Part shown: positions 43,997-54,616 of the stretch, piece by piece | Numbering within the stretch: position 1 is the stretch's first letter | Layout: each line of letters starts with the position of its first letter | DNA from: Struthio camelus | Lineage: Eukaryota; Chordata; Aves; Struthioniformes; Struthionidae | Assembly (NCBI RefSeq): GCF_040807025.1 | Contig: NC_090980.1 | Coordinates: 186,001-250,000, forward strand | Length of the DNA: 64,000 nt | Direction: 5' to 3' | Made by a program: the position numbers and the translations under genes | Notes under the pieces: model-generated | What the model saw: only the letters and a program-made list of their open reading frames with translations | Database searches by the model: none | Told to the model about the DNA's origin: nothing

Positions 43997-44532
43997 GTGG
44001 TTTTGCTTTGAGGCACGTGCGCATCCTTTCTTGGCGATGATGAGGCAGGAAGTATGCAGCATACATGAAGAGCTTGCAAGGGTCTGAACCATACCGTGAC
44101 ACTTGTTTTACCACAAGAGTTTACGCTTTCAGGCGTTTCGTACCATTTCGAAGCCAAAGGTGGTAATTTGCTAGCGCTCTCTCCGTCTGTCATGGGAACA
44201 CCTCAGAATAACATAACGGGCAGCACAGAGCTGTTTCTTACGCAGCCACATGTGAGCTCTCTAACGTCTCCCGCCTGAGCAGCGCTGCCTTTCCCTGCCT
44301 TAAAAAGCGACACGGCGCAGCTCAACCGGTTCATCTGTAGTGTCTGCGCGAGTCACCTGCCCCGCGCTGATCTCCGCGGGCGCGTGCGAAGCCCCCCTCG
44401 TCCCCAACGCCCGTGATCCTGTCACAGCCGCTGAAAACGTGTAAGGGCTGGCGGCCCCTGGCACTGTGATACTAATCATTTCAGCACTCTTTTGTCTTGA
44501 CGCATTTGGGAACACATTCATCTTTCTTACAG

Positions 44533-44612
44533 CTACAGTCAAAACCTCGAGGCCACAATATAAATCCACGGCTCTGAAAAAGTGGAAGAAGAAAGGGCAA
44601 AACATCACGCAG
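44533..44612 (+). other. Candidate 80-nt exon of unidentified locus
   Basis: A very good acceptor (ATCTTTCTTACAG) and a very good donor (CAG followed by GTAAGAAT) flank 80 bases. One frame is open and basic (RPQYKSTALKKWKKKGQ), ending in phase 0. That frame continues into the 45,326 segment as Q-K-E-A-T-E. I do not recognise the peptide. Confidence 0.4.
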
Positions 44613-45325
44613 GTAAGAATACTTGATGTATTTTCTTCTCTTTCTTTTGCTAACGAATCTCATTTCTGAGGTGAAACACGCTGTTCACTGAGCAATGTCT
44701 CAGCAATAGCCTCGACGTGAGTAGCCCAGTCTGTGATGTAGTCGGGGCCCAAATTACTAATGACACTCATAAATTATATAACGATTATCATCTAGTTAGA
44801 ATAATTAAAGCCAGAATCCTCACCCACTGATTCAAACAAAAGTCTTTGCTAGCAATAAAATGGATATAAAATACTTAAAGGGGGCAGGGAGAAGAAATTA
44901 TGTCAAAAACCTAGAAAAGCTGAAATCTGACAAAATCATTATTATCTCTGGTTTCCTGGCCGCAGCGTGGAGAGGAACAATTCACTTCCATCCCAGTTCC
45001 TGAAGGTGGTAAATTGGAGGGCTGAGGCATCTAACAAGGGCCAACCACAAACTGCTTGTGTTGGACGCTCCCTCTGCTGGTTACCAGAGCGCCTTTCGTT
45101 GGCAAAGGCATGGGAAATTTTGTTCTGAAATAGACTTCTCCTCCCCACAAAAGGGAAAAACTCCTGTAGCCGTTTGCACAACGATTTTGGAAACATTGAC
45201 AACTGGGTTTGTTAAATCAAAAATGTTCTGGAAAAATCCTGCAGCAAATTATTGTTTCGTTAAAAAACAACACTTTCGCATACAAAGTAGTTTACTTTAG
45301 GAAAAAAAAAAAAAAACTTTTACAG

Positions 45326-46290
45326 CAGAAGGAAGCTACAGAGGCACCCGCTGAGAAGGAGGATTCCCAGCATACAGCAGATCCTGAGAAAACAGATGAA
45401 ACTTCCCCCAGGGACACAGCCGATCCTGACCCCGGCCTTCGACACGGTGAGCTGGTGCGTGCAGGGTTCTTGTCCGCGCTCTCGCGGGAGCCCTGAGAGC
45501 GGGGAGCCGCCAGCCTGCGAATTCGGGGGGCCGGGCCGGGCTGCTGGCGGGTCCCCTGAAGGTTAACCGCGCGCCCCAACGACCGCCAGCTGTTTCCGCG
45601 GGCGAGCTCTCCGCGCTGGCCGCGGACTCCTTCCTCTTAAGGAAATGTAAATCTCACTCCCCGTCGGCTACCTGTCCTCGCACCTGCCCGCACCCCAGCT
45701 TCCTCCACGTTCAGGCAGACGCGACCAAAGAAACGTCCTTGTCGCCACCCCCCGGCCCGCGGATCCCTCCGTGACCTGGCTGCAGTCCAGCGCAGCGACG
45801 GCCACAGCCTGACATCTCATTCCCATTGTGCTGGCTCCTGCATTCCCGCACGGCAGCGTGTCGGAGGCTGTCGGCACGGAGCCGAGCTGATGCTGAGCCA
45901 GACACAAATGCAAGGGGACAGTGTCACTGCTTAGTCAATTATAATCAGAAGGTATCAGTATCAGGATTAGGCTGCTGCGGTTTTCCATGCCTGGCTCCAA
46001 GAAAGAGCGCAGTGGCTCATCTTTCTCTGTGCATTCACGTTCCGTCGGAGGCCTGGGCTCTTATTTACTCTGCGGCTACAGAGAATTAGGCCCAAATATG
46101 TCACTGCCCGTTTATTTCTGTAGCTCTGCTGCGGCAGCAGCTAAGCAGCCCTGCATAGCGCGCTCTCTAGACGCACCCAGGGGAGCTGTTTCTGAAGCCA
46201 CTGGACACAGCACCCAAGTTAACGCGTACAGCTTATGAAAGAGAGAAAAAAGCGTGCCTCAAAATCAATAAACCACAGGGTAGCAATTAC
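45326..46290 (+). other. Candidate terminal exon of unidentified locus with poly(A) signal
   Basis: An acceptor (AACTTTTACAG) precedes 45326. The frame continuing from 44,612 is acidic and open to a TGA at 45494-45496 (EATEAPAEKEDSQHTADPEK...). An optional donor (CACG then GTGAGC) lies after 45446. Plus-strand AATAAA at 46267-46272 would end the transcript. There is no recognised family and no in-frame upstream ATG has been fixed. Confidence 0.35.
46267..46272 (+). terminator. Poly(A) signal of the unidentified 42-46 kb locus
   Basis: AATAAA in an A-rich context on the plus strand, the first such motif after the candidate terminal exon begins at 45,326. Confidence 0.35.
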
Positions 46291-47600
46291 TTATGTAAGC
46301 CTTACAGTTTCCTGGGGCTTTTCCTCCTCCCCTGACGTGGCCTCGACGCCCCCAAGCGCCTAAGGACGCAGCAGTGATGGCTGTCCCCTCTCCGCGCGCC
46401 CAGCACCTCGTTGCCTCGGGCGCGCTGGTGTCCACGGAAGGAGGCGCCGCGGTGCAGGGCCAGACGGCCCGTTTCTGTCCCCACCAAGGCCCTGCTCCTC
46501 CCTTCCCCTTCTAGCCTGCCCGGGTTGCCTTTCTGCGTCAGCAAACGCTCAGTCCGCAGCCCCCGGGCTTCAGCAAGGACCCGGCGCGGCGGGAAAGCGC
46601 AGCGGGAGAGAAGCGCCCTTCCCGTGTTGCCCGGGAGGTGAAACCGGGCTGTCCCGCGCCCCCAGGCTGGGCTGGGAGTCGGGAAGGAGGCTGACACCTC
46701 GCCCGGGGCAGTTTGGGGCCGTGCGAAGGAGGGGTGACCGGGAGGACGGGGCAGCGGCCGCCCTTGGCCCGTGCGAGGAGCCCCCCCGGCTCTGCTTTCT
46801 GTCACAGCGCTGCCTTCCGCGGCCCGCAGAGGCCTGACAGGAAGCAGAGGAAGTTTCGTGCTCTTCAGCTCTCTCCTGCTCTGTGTTTATCTTCATAACA
46901 AATGTTTTATTAATATCCCCACATCGCTGTTTCTCCGAGCGTGTCTGGAAGACGGTGGCGGGGAGGGGCGGCACCGCGGGCTTGCCGAGGGAGGCGCGCG
47001 TTTGATCGTGGAAGGTGTTTGGGAGGAGGCAGCGGCGTCCTGGGGCGGGCGAGGAGTCCCGCCCCAACGCAGAGGGGCTCAGCTTTGGGGAGCCTCGTTC
47101 TAACACCGGCTCAGGCCCCCGGAAGCGGGATCGCCCTGCCGGCTCCCAACCGCCCGATTCCTCCCGGCCGGGGTGCGGGGCGGGAGCGCGACGCTCGTCC
47201 CGCGCGGCCTGCCGGCTGCACCTCGTGTGCTGTAACTGCCCCCGGGGCGGGGACAGGTACATCCATCTCGGTGGCGAGGAGCAATCGGGTCTAACTGGGG
47301 GAGGCGAGTCCCCGGCGCCCCTCTCGCAGGCGGTTTTTATCTTGGGGTGCGTTTCGGTGCGCGAAAACCCAGGAGCGGCTGGCACAGGCCTCCTCCCTCG
47401 GGCAAGGGGGAGAGAAACCATTTACCTTCGAGACCCAGGGCGCGGAAGCGCAAGCGGAGGAAGTGCCCTTTGCTCGTGACGATGGCCTTCACTAAAGCTC
47501 TGGCCCGTTTTGGCTCCCTGCGAAGTCATCCCAGTTTCCCGCAGAGTCACAGGGACGGGCTCGTCCCCGCAGACGCTCCAGCTGGGGCCTAAAACAGCCG
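46290..47600. other. Spacer without recognised gene
   Basis: Mixed, moderately GC-rich, non-tandem sequence. Long open frames exist on both strands (283 codons on minus, 46570-47421) but show no domain, family motif or plausible splice structure. An AT-rich island lies near 46,880-46,930. Confidence 0.5.
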
Positions 47601-47760
47601 GCGCCTTCGGTGGGCTAGAAAGAGGGGCGGCGCGGACTGGCAGCGCTCGCGGGGAAGGCGGCGGCGGCCCGCGGGCGCTGGTTCTGCTCTCCCCCGCGCA
47701 GCCCGCGCGCTCCGGGCGCACGGGGAGGCAGCAGCGGAAGCGGCGCTCCGCCACCGGTGG
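47600..47760 (+). promoter_or_regulatory. CpG-rich promoter-like segment with first-exon donor
   Basis: A dense CpG cluster ends in CCACCGGTGG followed by a perfect donor GTGAGT at 47761. It reads on plus, towards the 3' end of CD79A, so any transcript would run antisense to CD79A. No downstream exon is recognised. Confidence 0.35.
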
Positions 47761-48080
47761 GTGAGTCCCCTCTCCCGGGGAGACGGAAGGGGCAGTCGGG
47801 GTGGGAGAGGAGGCGAGCTTTGCTTTGCTTTCTTCGTTTGGGGAGCGGCTGCTCCTCGTTCACTGCCGGCACGAAGGGGAAGGGGGAGGGACACGGAAAC
47901 TCCTGCTGCGGCCCGCGGGGCGCTGCCGACCTGGAAAGTCTGAGACGCGCCGGCTCGAGGCAGGGCTGAGCGCGGCGGCCGGGAACAGAGCGGCTCTATT
48001 CCCGCACGCCCTCCCCCGGCCCCGTGCAGCCCCCTCCGTGTCGCACGGACTCCAGGACCCCCCGTCAGCAGCTCGTCAGC

Positions 48081-48086
48081 TTTATT
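48081..48086 (-). terminator. CD79A: CD79A poly(A) signal
   Basis: AATAAA on minus (TTTATT on plus), about 310 bases after the TGA stop. It gives a short 3' UTR of non-repetitive sequence. Confidence 0.75.
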
Positions 48087-48396
48087 CCTGGTCGAGCCGC
48101 CCGGCCAGCAGAGCACCTGGGGCCGGAGCCACAGTCAGGGGAGGGGAACGCCAAGGGAACCGCGTGGTTGAAGAGCGGAGCGAAGCCGTGGGGGACTCGA
48201 GCCAAAGGGGACGATAACGGGCGTCTGTCGCTGCCTGGTGCTGCCGGGAGCTGGCTGCGCCGGGCGCCGATCCCGGCGCCAAATTGCCCCCGTCTGTGGG
48301 AAGCCGGAGGGCGAGAAGAGGCCGGGGGGCTGGCGGGAGGCGGAAGGGGGTGACGCGCGGGCACGGCGGAAGGCCGGAGGCGAGGGCCCCGGCCCC

Positions 48397-50736
48397 TCAC
48401 GGCTTCTCCAGCTGCGTGTCGCCGGCGCAGAGGCTGCCCACGTCCTGGTACGTGGGCTGCAGCCCCCGCGAGATGTCCTCGTACATGGAGCACTCGTCCA
48501 GGTTCAGCCCCTGGGGAGGCAAAGGGACGACGGGGTCAGCGAGGCCGCGGGGCTCGGCGGATACGGGGCGGGACGGCGCGCGCGCCGCCGGCGGGCTCAC
48601 CTCGTAGAGGTTCTCCTCCTCGTAGGCGCTCTTCTTGAGCTGCAGCAGCCGCTCGTTCGCCCATCGCTTCTGCGGCGGCCGAAAGGGGCAGAGCTCAGGC
48701 CGGGGCTCGCGGCGCGCGGGGCATCCCGCCGGCGCCGGGCCGCCCCAGACCCACCGCCGCTGCCCCCAGACCCGTCGCCGCCGACCCCAGACCCACCGCC
48801 GCTGGCCCCAGACCCGCCACTGCCGCCCCCAGACCCGCCGTCGCCGCCCCAGACCCGCCGTCGCCGCCGACCCCAGACCCACCGCCGCTGCCCCCAGACC
48901 CGTCGCCGCCGACCCCAGACCCACCGCCGCTGGCCCCAGACCCGCCACTGCCACCCCCAGACCCGCCACTGCCGCCCCCAGACCCGCCGTCGCCGCCCCA
49001 GACCCACCGCCGCTGGCCCCAGACCCGCCACTGCCGCCCCCAGACCCGCCGTCGCCGCCCCAGACCTGTCGCCGCCGACCCCAGACCCACCGCCGCTGCC
49101 CCCAGACCCGTCGCCGCCGACCCCAGACCCACCGCCGCTGCCCCCAGACCTGTCGCCGCCGACCCCAGACCCACCGCTGCTGGCCCCAGACCCGCCGCCG
49201 CTGACCCCAGACCTGGCACTGCTGACCCAGACCCGCTGCTGCCGCCCCAGACCCACCGCCGCTGCCGCCCCAGACCCGCCACCGCTGCCCCCAGACCCGC
49301 CACCGCTGCCCCCAGACCCGCCACCACCGCCCCCAGACCCACCACCACCGCCCCCAGACCCGCCACCACTGACCCAGACCCGCCGCCGCCGACCCCAGAC
49401 CCGCCACCGCTGCCCCCAGACCCACCACCGCTGCCCCCAGACCCGCCACCACCGACCCCAGACCCACCACCACCGCCCCCAGACCCGCCACCGCTGACCC
49501 CAGACCCGCCGCTGCCGCTGCCGCCGCATGCTCTCGGGGCGGGGGGTGGCCGGCGCCGCTCGGGCGCGCGGGGGGCTCACCCTAAAGAGGAGGAAGAGGC
49601 CGGGTCCCACGGCGCAGAGCAGGAGCAGGATGCCCTCCGCCATGATGATCCGGTTCTTAGTGGATTCCTTGATGTTCAGGAAGGGCACGGCCATCGGGTC
49701 TGCAAGGGGGCGCCGGGGGCGGCCGTCAGCTCGGCCCCGAGCCCCCCTCGCCCGCCGGAGGGGCCGGCCCACCCTCCCCGCGCCCCCCACTCACTGCGCA
49801 CGCGCAGGTAGGTGCCGCACGACCGCCCGGCGGCCCAGCCGGCCTCCACCTTGCAGAAGTAGAGGCCGGCGTCTTGCTTGTCGACGTGGCGGAAGGTCAG
49901 GGTGACGCGGCCGGCTTCCAGCAAGAGGGAGCGGCCGCCGTAGCTGGTGTTGACGGGGGCGAAGGAGGCGCTGCAGTTCTTGTGGGGGCAGACGCGGTTC
50001 CAGGTCACCGTGGCGTCCTTGGGGGCCTTGAACACGCACTCCAGGCTGACGCGGTCGCCCACCGTGGCGGTGCGGGACGTGGGCCCGGCCTCCACCACCA
50101 CGGAGCATCTGCCGGGGCAGCACCGGCCCGCCGCCACCGTCTGGTTGTTCTCCACCAGGATGGGGGTCAGGGCCAGGCGGGACGGGGGCGGCGGCGGCGG
50201 CAGGGAGAAGGGGCAGCTGCTGCCGTTGCAGGTCCGGTTGGCCGCGGCGGGCGCCAGCCAGAGGCACCCTGCGGGCAGAGCGCGGGGTGGGGGGGGCACC
50301 TCAGGGCCCGGCCAAGCTCGCCGGGAGGCGGCGGGGGGCCTCCCCGGCGCCAGCAGGGCCCCGGCCCCGCGCGCCCCCCGCCCCCAACCCCCCTGGGGCC
50401 GGTTTCGGTTCCTCTTTTCGGGCCGTGTTGACAGGAAGCAAAAGGGACGGGCTGGGGCCGACGCTATTCCGGGGTGCCCCGGGGGGGGCAGCGGCGGGGG
50501 GCCGGCGAGGGGGCCGCGGGGCCTTTCCCCTCGCGGCGCCCCGTTGCCCCCCGCCGCGGGCTCGCGGGCCGCCGGCTGCGCCCCAGCCCACCCGCGCCGT
50601 GGGGGCGAGCGTTTCGGGGCGGGCTGGCCCCCCCCCAACCACCCGCTCCGCGCCCCCCGCCCGGCCGGGCCCTACCTGAGAAGAGGCAGAGGACGAGGGG
50701 CAGCGGGGCGCCGCGCCGGCCGGCAGCACCCGCCAT
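48397..50736 (-). CDS. CD79A: CD79A, B-cell antigen receptor alpha chain (Ig-alpha)
   Basis: Signalling partner of membrane immunoglobulin with CD79B. Five exons: 50736-50676, 50268-49795, 49699-49581, 48669-48601, 48510-48397; 278 aa. Visible: signal peptide (1-20), Ig domain (about 75-178) with its cysteine pair in SLECVF and LYFCKV, stalk and membrane span [15 protein letters not shown] (about 193-215), and cytosolic tail. The ITAM is YEGL (Tyr240), seven residues, YEDI (Tyr251), then a third tyrosine in TYQDV (Tyr262), spacing as in human; the end DTQLEKP is also conserved. The extracellular part is about 50 residues longer than in human (226 aa), with a proline run (PPPPPP) and extra cysteines (TCNGSSC, CCPGRC) that could form further disulphides. 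The gene is divergent from ARHGEF1. Confidence 0.96.
48750..49525. repeat. 21-24-bp minisatellite, CD79A intron 3
   Basis: About 35 units of CCCAGACCCGCCACTGCCG type fill the intron before the membrane-span exon. Confidence 0.9.
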
Positions 50737-51035
50737 GTCGCGCCGGCGGCGTGGCACGGCGCGGCGGAGCGCAGCCCTGCGCGCCTGCTGCGGGCTCTCT
50801 GCGCCGGGCCCCGCGGCAGGAGATGCGCCCCGGCGCCCCGCGCCCGCCCCTGCCCGGCACCCGGGGGGCCGCGGGGCGCCTGCGCGGCGGGCCGCCTCCA
50901 CGCCCCACCCCGAACGCCGGCCCAGCCCGGGGATGCCCTACCAGCCCCGCTCAGGGACGGGGACCCACGCGGGTCGCCCACCCCGGCTGCGCTCCGGGGG
51001 GTGGGGGCACCGGGGACGACTGCCCCGCCGTCCTC
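50737..51035. promoter_or_regulatory. CD79A: CD79A promoter side of the divergent CD79A/ARHGEF1 spacer
   Basis: GC-rich, non-tandem sequence upstream of the CD79A ATG. No TATA box is visible. Start sites cannot be placed without transcript data. Confidence 0.4.
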
Positions 51036-51902
51036 CTGTCGTGTCCTGTCGTGTCGTCGTGTTGCGTTGGGTTGTCGTGCCGTGTCGTTGTGTCGTGTCG
51101 TGTTGGGGTGTCGTGTTGGGTTGGGTTGTCGTGTCGTGTCGTTGTGTTGGGTTGTTGTGTCGTGTTGGGGTGTCGTGTTGGGTTGGGTTGTCGTGTCGTG
51201 TCGTTGTGTTGGGTTGTTGTGTCGTGTTGGGTTGTCGTGTTGCGTTGGGTTGTCGTGCCGTGTCGTTGTGTTGTGTTGTCGTGTCGTGTTGGGTTGTCGT
51301 GTCGTGTCGTTGCGTCGTGTTGTCGTGTCGTGTTGGGTTGTAATGTTGTGTCGTTGTGTTGGGTTGTTGGGTTGGGTTGGGTTGTCGTGCCGTGTTGTTG
51401 TGTCGTGTTGGGTTGTCGCGTTGGGTTGGGTTGTCGCGTCATGTCATCGCGTCATCGTGTCGCGTTGCATCGCGTCGTCGTATCACCATGTCGTCGTGTC
51501 GCGTCGCGTCGTCGTATCATCGTGTCGTGTTGTCACGTTGGGTTATCGTGTTGTGTTGTGTTATCATGTCGTGTCGTCGTGTCATGTCGTCGTGTCGTGT
51601 CGGTGTGTCGTCATGTCGTGTCATGTCGTGTCGTCGTATCGTCATGTCGTGTCGTCATGTCATGTTGTCGTGTCATGTGTTGTCGTGTCTTCTTGTCGTG
51701 TCGTGTCGTATCGTGTCATCGTGTTGTGTCGTGTCGTGTCGTGTCGTGTTGTCGTGTCGTGTTGTCGTGTCGTGTCGTGTTGTGTCGTGTCGTGTTGTGT
51801 CGTGTCGTGTCGTGTCGTGTCGTGTCGTGTTGTCGTGTCGTCTCGCGTCGTTGTGTTGTGTCGTGTCACGTCGTGTCATGTCGCGTCGCGTCGTGTCGCG
51901 GC
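51036..51902. repeat. CpG-bearing pentanucleotide island (TCGTG)n
   Basis: About 870 bp of TGTCGTGTCGTG with GTTGGGTTG interruptions. The plus strand is almost pure G/T plus C within TCG; A is nearly absent. It lies between divergent CD79A and ARHGEF1. Confidence 0.95.
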
Positions 51903-52199
51903 GGCACGCGGGAGATGTGGGACCTGGGGGTGTGCGAGCAGGGACAGCGGGGCCGGGGGCGCTGGGGGCGCAGGGACCCCCGGGGCAGCGATGCCCAGGG
52001 GTGCTGGGGGTGCGGGGGAGCGATGCCCGGGGCGCTGGGGGCGCAGGGACCCCCGGGGTAGCGGGGCTGGGGCGCTGGGGGTGCAGGGACCCCCGGGGGC
52101 AGCGATGCCCAGGGGTGCTGGGGGTGCTGGGGGGTGATGCCCAGGGGTGCTGGGGGTGCGGGGGAGCGACCCCCGGGGCGCTGGGGGCGCTGGGGGCGC

Positions 52200-52371
52200 T
52201 GAGGGGCAGCGGGCCGGGACTCCGCGGCCCCGGGCGGCAGGAGGCGGTTCCCGGCCTCGCTCCTCCCGCAGGAAGCGCCGAGAGGAGCGGACGGCCCGGA
52301 CCGGCCGCAACCGGCAGCGGGTTCCCGCTCCCCCGCTCCCCCGCTCCCCCGGCCCGGCCCGACCCGACCCG
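52200..52371 (+). other. ARHGEF1: ARHGEF1 non-coding first exon (5' edge uncertain)
   Basis: The strong donor GACCCG then GTGAGTGTG follows base 52371, after a CpG-rich promoter-like stretch. The next acceptor with a downstream Met codon is at 54617, so intron 1 is about 2.2 kb. The 5' edge given here is a guess. Confidence 0.5.
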
Positions 52372-52378
52372 GTGAGTG

Positions 52379-52450
52379 TGCCGAGCCGAGCCGAGCCGAG
52401 CCGAGCCGAGCCGGACCGGGCCGGGCCGAGCCGAGCCGAGCCGAGCCGGG
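52379..52450. repeat. Pentanucleotide repeat (CCGAG)n
   Basis: About 14 near-perfect 5-bp units begin eight bases after the ARHGEF1 exon 1 donor. Confidence 0.9.
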
Positions 52451-52544
52451 CGGAAGTGACCGTTTCCTGCCTCCGGTTCTGGCGTCGTGTCGGTCCGGCA
52501 GCGGCTGCGGCAGCCGAACGGCGCCGTGGGGAGGCGGCGGGAGG

Positions 52545-53110
52545 GTGTGTGGGGGGCCGGGGGTGCCTGTGGGGCCGGGGGTTATGTGGGGCCAGGGGAC
52601 GCGTGTAGGGCTGGAGTGTACGTGAGGCCAGGGGACGCGCGTGGGGCCGGGAGCTATTCAGCCACGGGAGCTGTGTGGGGCTGGAGTGTACATGGGGCCG
52701 GGGGATGTGTGTGGGGCTGGGGTTATGTGGGGCCAGGGGACGCGTGTGGGGCTGGGGGTTATGTGGGACCAGGGGATGCGTGTACATGGGGCCAGGGGGT
52801 TCCTGTGGGGCCAGGGGATGCGTGTGGGGCTGGGGTGTACATGGGGCCAGGGGGTTCCTGTGGGGCTGGGGTTATGTGGGGCCGGGGGATGTGTGTGGGG
52901 CTGGGGTTATGTGGGGCCGGGGGATGCGTGTGGGGCTGGGGTTATGTGGGGCCGGGGGATGTGTGTGGGGCCGGGGGATGCGTGTGGGGCTGGGGTTGTG
53001 TGGGGCTGGGGTTATGTGGGGCCAGGGGACGCGTGTAGGGCTGGAGCGTACATGAGGCCAGGGGACGCGTGTGGGGCCACGGGAGCTGTGTGGGGCAGGA
53101 GATGCGCGGG
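52545..53110. repeat. Minisatellite, ARHGEF1 intron 1
   Basis: Units with GTTATGTGGGGCC and GGGGACGCGTGTGGGGC, roughly 30-60 bp. The rest of the intron to 54,616 is GC-rich unique sequence without a visible gene. Confidence 0.85.
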
Positions 53111-54616
53111 GGGCCAGGGGCAGCCGTGCATGTGGGGCAGGGCTCTGCTAGGCCGGGGCCGTGGGGAGACGCGTGCGCGGGGGGCAGCTGGGCGGCTCCG
53201 TACAGGGTGGAGGCCGCGTCGGAGGGGCGCGAGGGGCGCCCGGCCGTGGGGCGCCCCACTGCCAGGGCTATGGGGCTGCCCCCACGGTGGAGGCGGGGTG
53301 TCCCCTGCCCCGGGGGGGGGCACCGCCTCTCGCCCCTCCCCGGCATCGCCGCCCCTCCCGGCGGCCCTGCCATGCCAGGAATCCCGGAGGCATTTGGGGC
53401 CTCGGTGACACCCGTGGCGTGTGTGTCCCCCCCCCGGTGTCCCCCACGCGCCCGGGGGGCGCCCCGCTCCCCGGCAGGGCCGGCCCCCCCCCGCGGCCCG
53501 CTCCGGACAGCTGGAGCCTGGACACCGTCCAACGGGGACAGGGCAGCGGCCGAGGGCGCTGCCAAGCGGGCGGCGGGGCTGTGGGGCAGAGGTGAGGGGC
53601 GCCGGGGGGCAGCGCCGCCGCCGGGGATGGGGGGGGCTCGGGGGGCCCTGGGGCCGCCGCGGGGCAGAGCCCGCCCCGGTGGGGGGCCGCGGGGCAGGAC
53701 CGGGGGGCCCTGCCAGCGCGGGGGCTGCGGGGCAGGTGGGGGGCCGCGGGCCGCGCCGTGGGGCGGGGGGAGGCTGGTGCCGTCGCGTTGCACATCACTT
53801 CCTGCAGGAAGCCTTGCTCTCTCCGTAAATAATCTGGGGGCCGTTGCTTTGTTTTAGAGCCCGAGGAGCCGCCTTTCCGCTGCGGGGCGACGGGGAGGGG
53901 GCGCCCCGAGGAGCCCAGGTGTCCGGGTCCTGCCCCCCCCCCCCAAACTTCTTGGGGCCGTACTCCGCCCCCCCCCCCGACGGGCAGGGGTTGCCACATT
54001 TCCTGCCCGTCGGACCCGTGCCACCGGCGCCCGCTCGGCAAGAGGTAGGTAGAGGGGCCGCGGGGGGTGGAGCGCGCGGGGAGCAGCCCTGGACCGGCCC
54101 CGGAAGGCGCCGAGCCCCCGCACGGCGCGCACCTGCGCCCCCCGCCCCGCCGAGGGGGGCGTCCGAGCGGGCAGGAGCGCGGGCCGCGGCTCCTGGGGGG
54201 CGCGGGGAGAGGGTGGGCCGGGGCGGGCGCGCGTGGGTGGGGTGGGGTGGGTGGGGCGGGCAGGGCCCCCCCCCTTTCCCCCCCCGCCGCCACCGCCGGG
54301 CTCTCAATGGGGCTCTTTGTGCCGCACAGAGCCCCATTGACGGCCCGGCGCCACCCCCACCCCGAACGTCGGAGCCGGGGGGGGGGGGGGCGGGGAGAGC
54401 CCGGCTGCGGGGAGCGCGTCCGGCCGCGCGCCCCCGCCCCTCGCCCGCGCGCGCCCCCGCACCGCGCGCCCGTATCCTGCTCGCCGAGAGGGATGGGCCC
54501 CCGCGGCTTCCTGCGCCGCCGTTGGAGGGGGCGCCCTCGGGCTCGAGACCCAGCAAACTCGTCTCGGTCCCCGGGCTCGGGGCCCGTCTCCCCATGACCC
54601 CCTCTCTCCCCGCCAG

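Noticed and set aside
44600-45320. AT-rich segment as a possible retroelement or CR1 LINE remnant
   Set aside because: No reverse-transcriptase motif, terminal repeats, target-site duplication or CR1 3' signature could be seen.
46570-47421. 283-codon minus-strand frame
   Set aside because: Low-information Arg/Pro/Gly/Ser composition, no domain, no splice or poly(A) logic; expected in GC-rich DNA.
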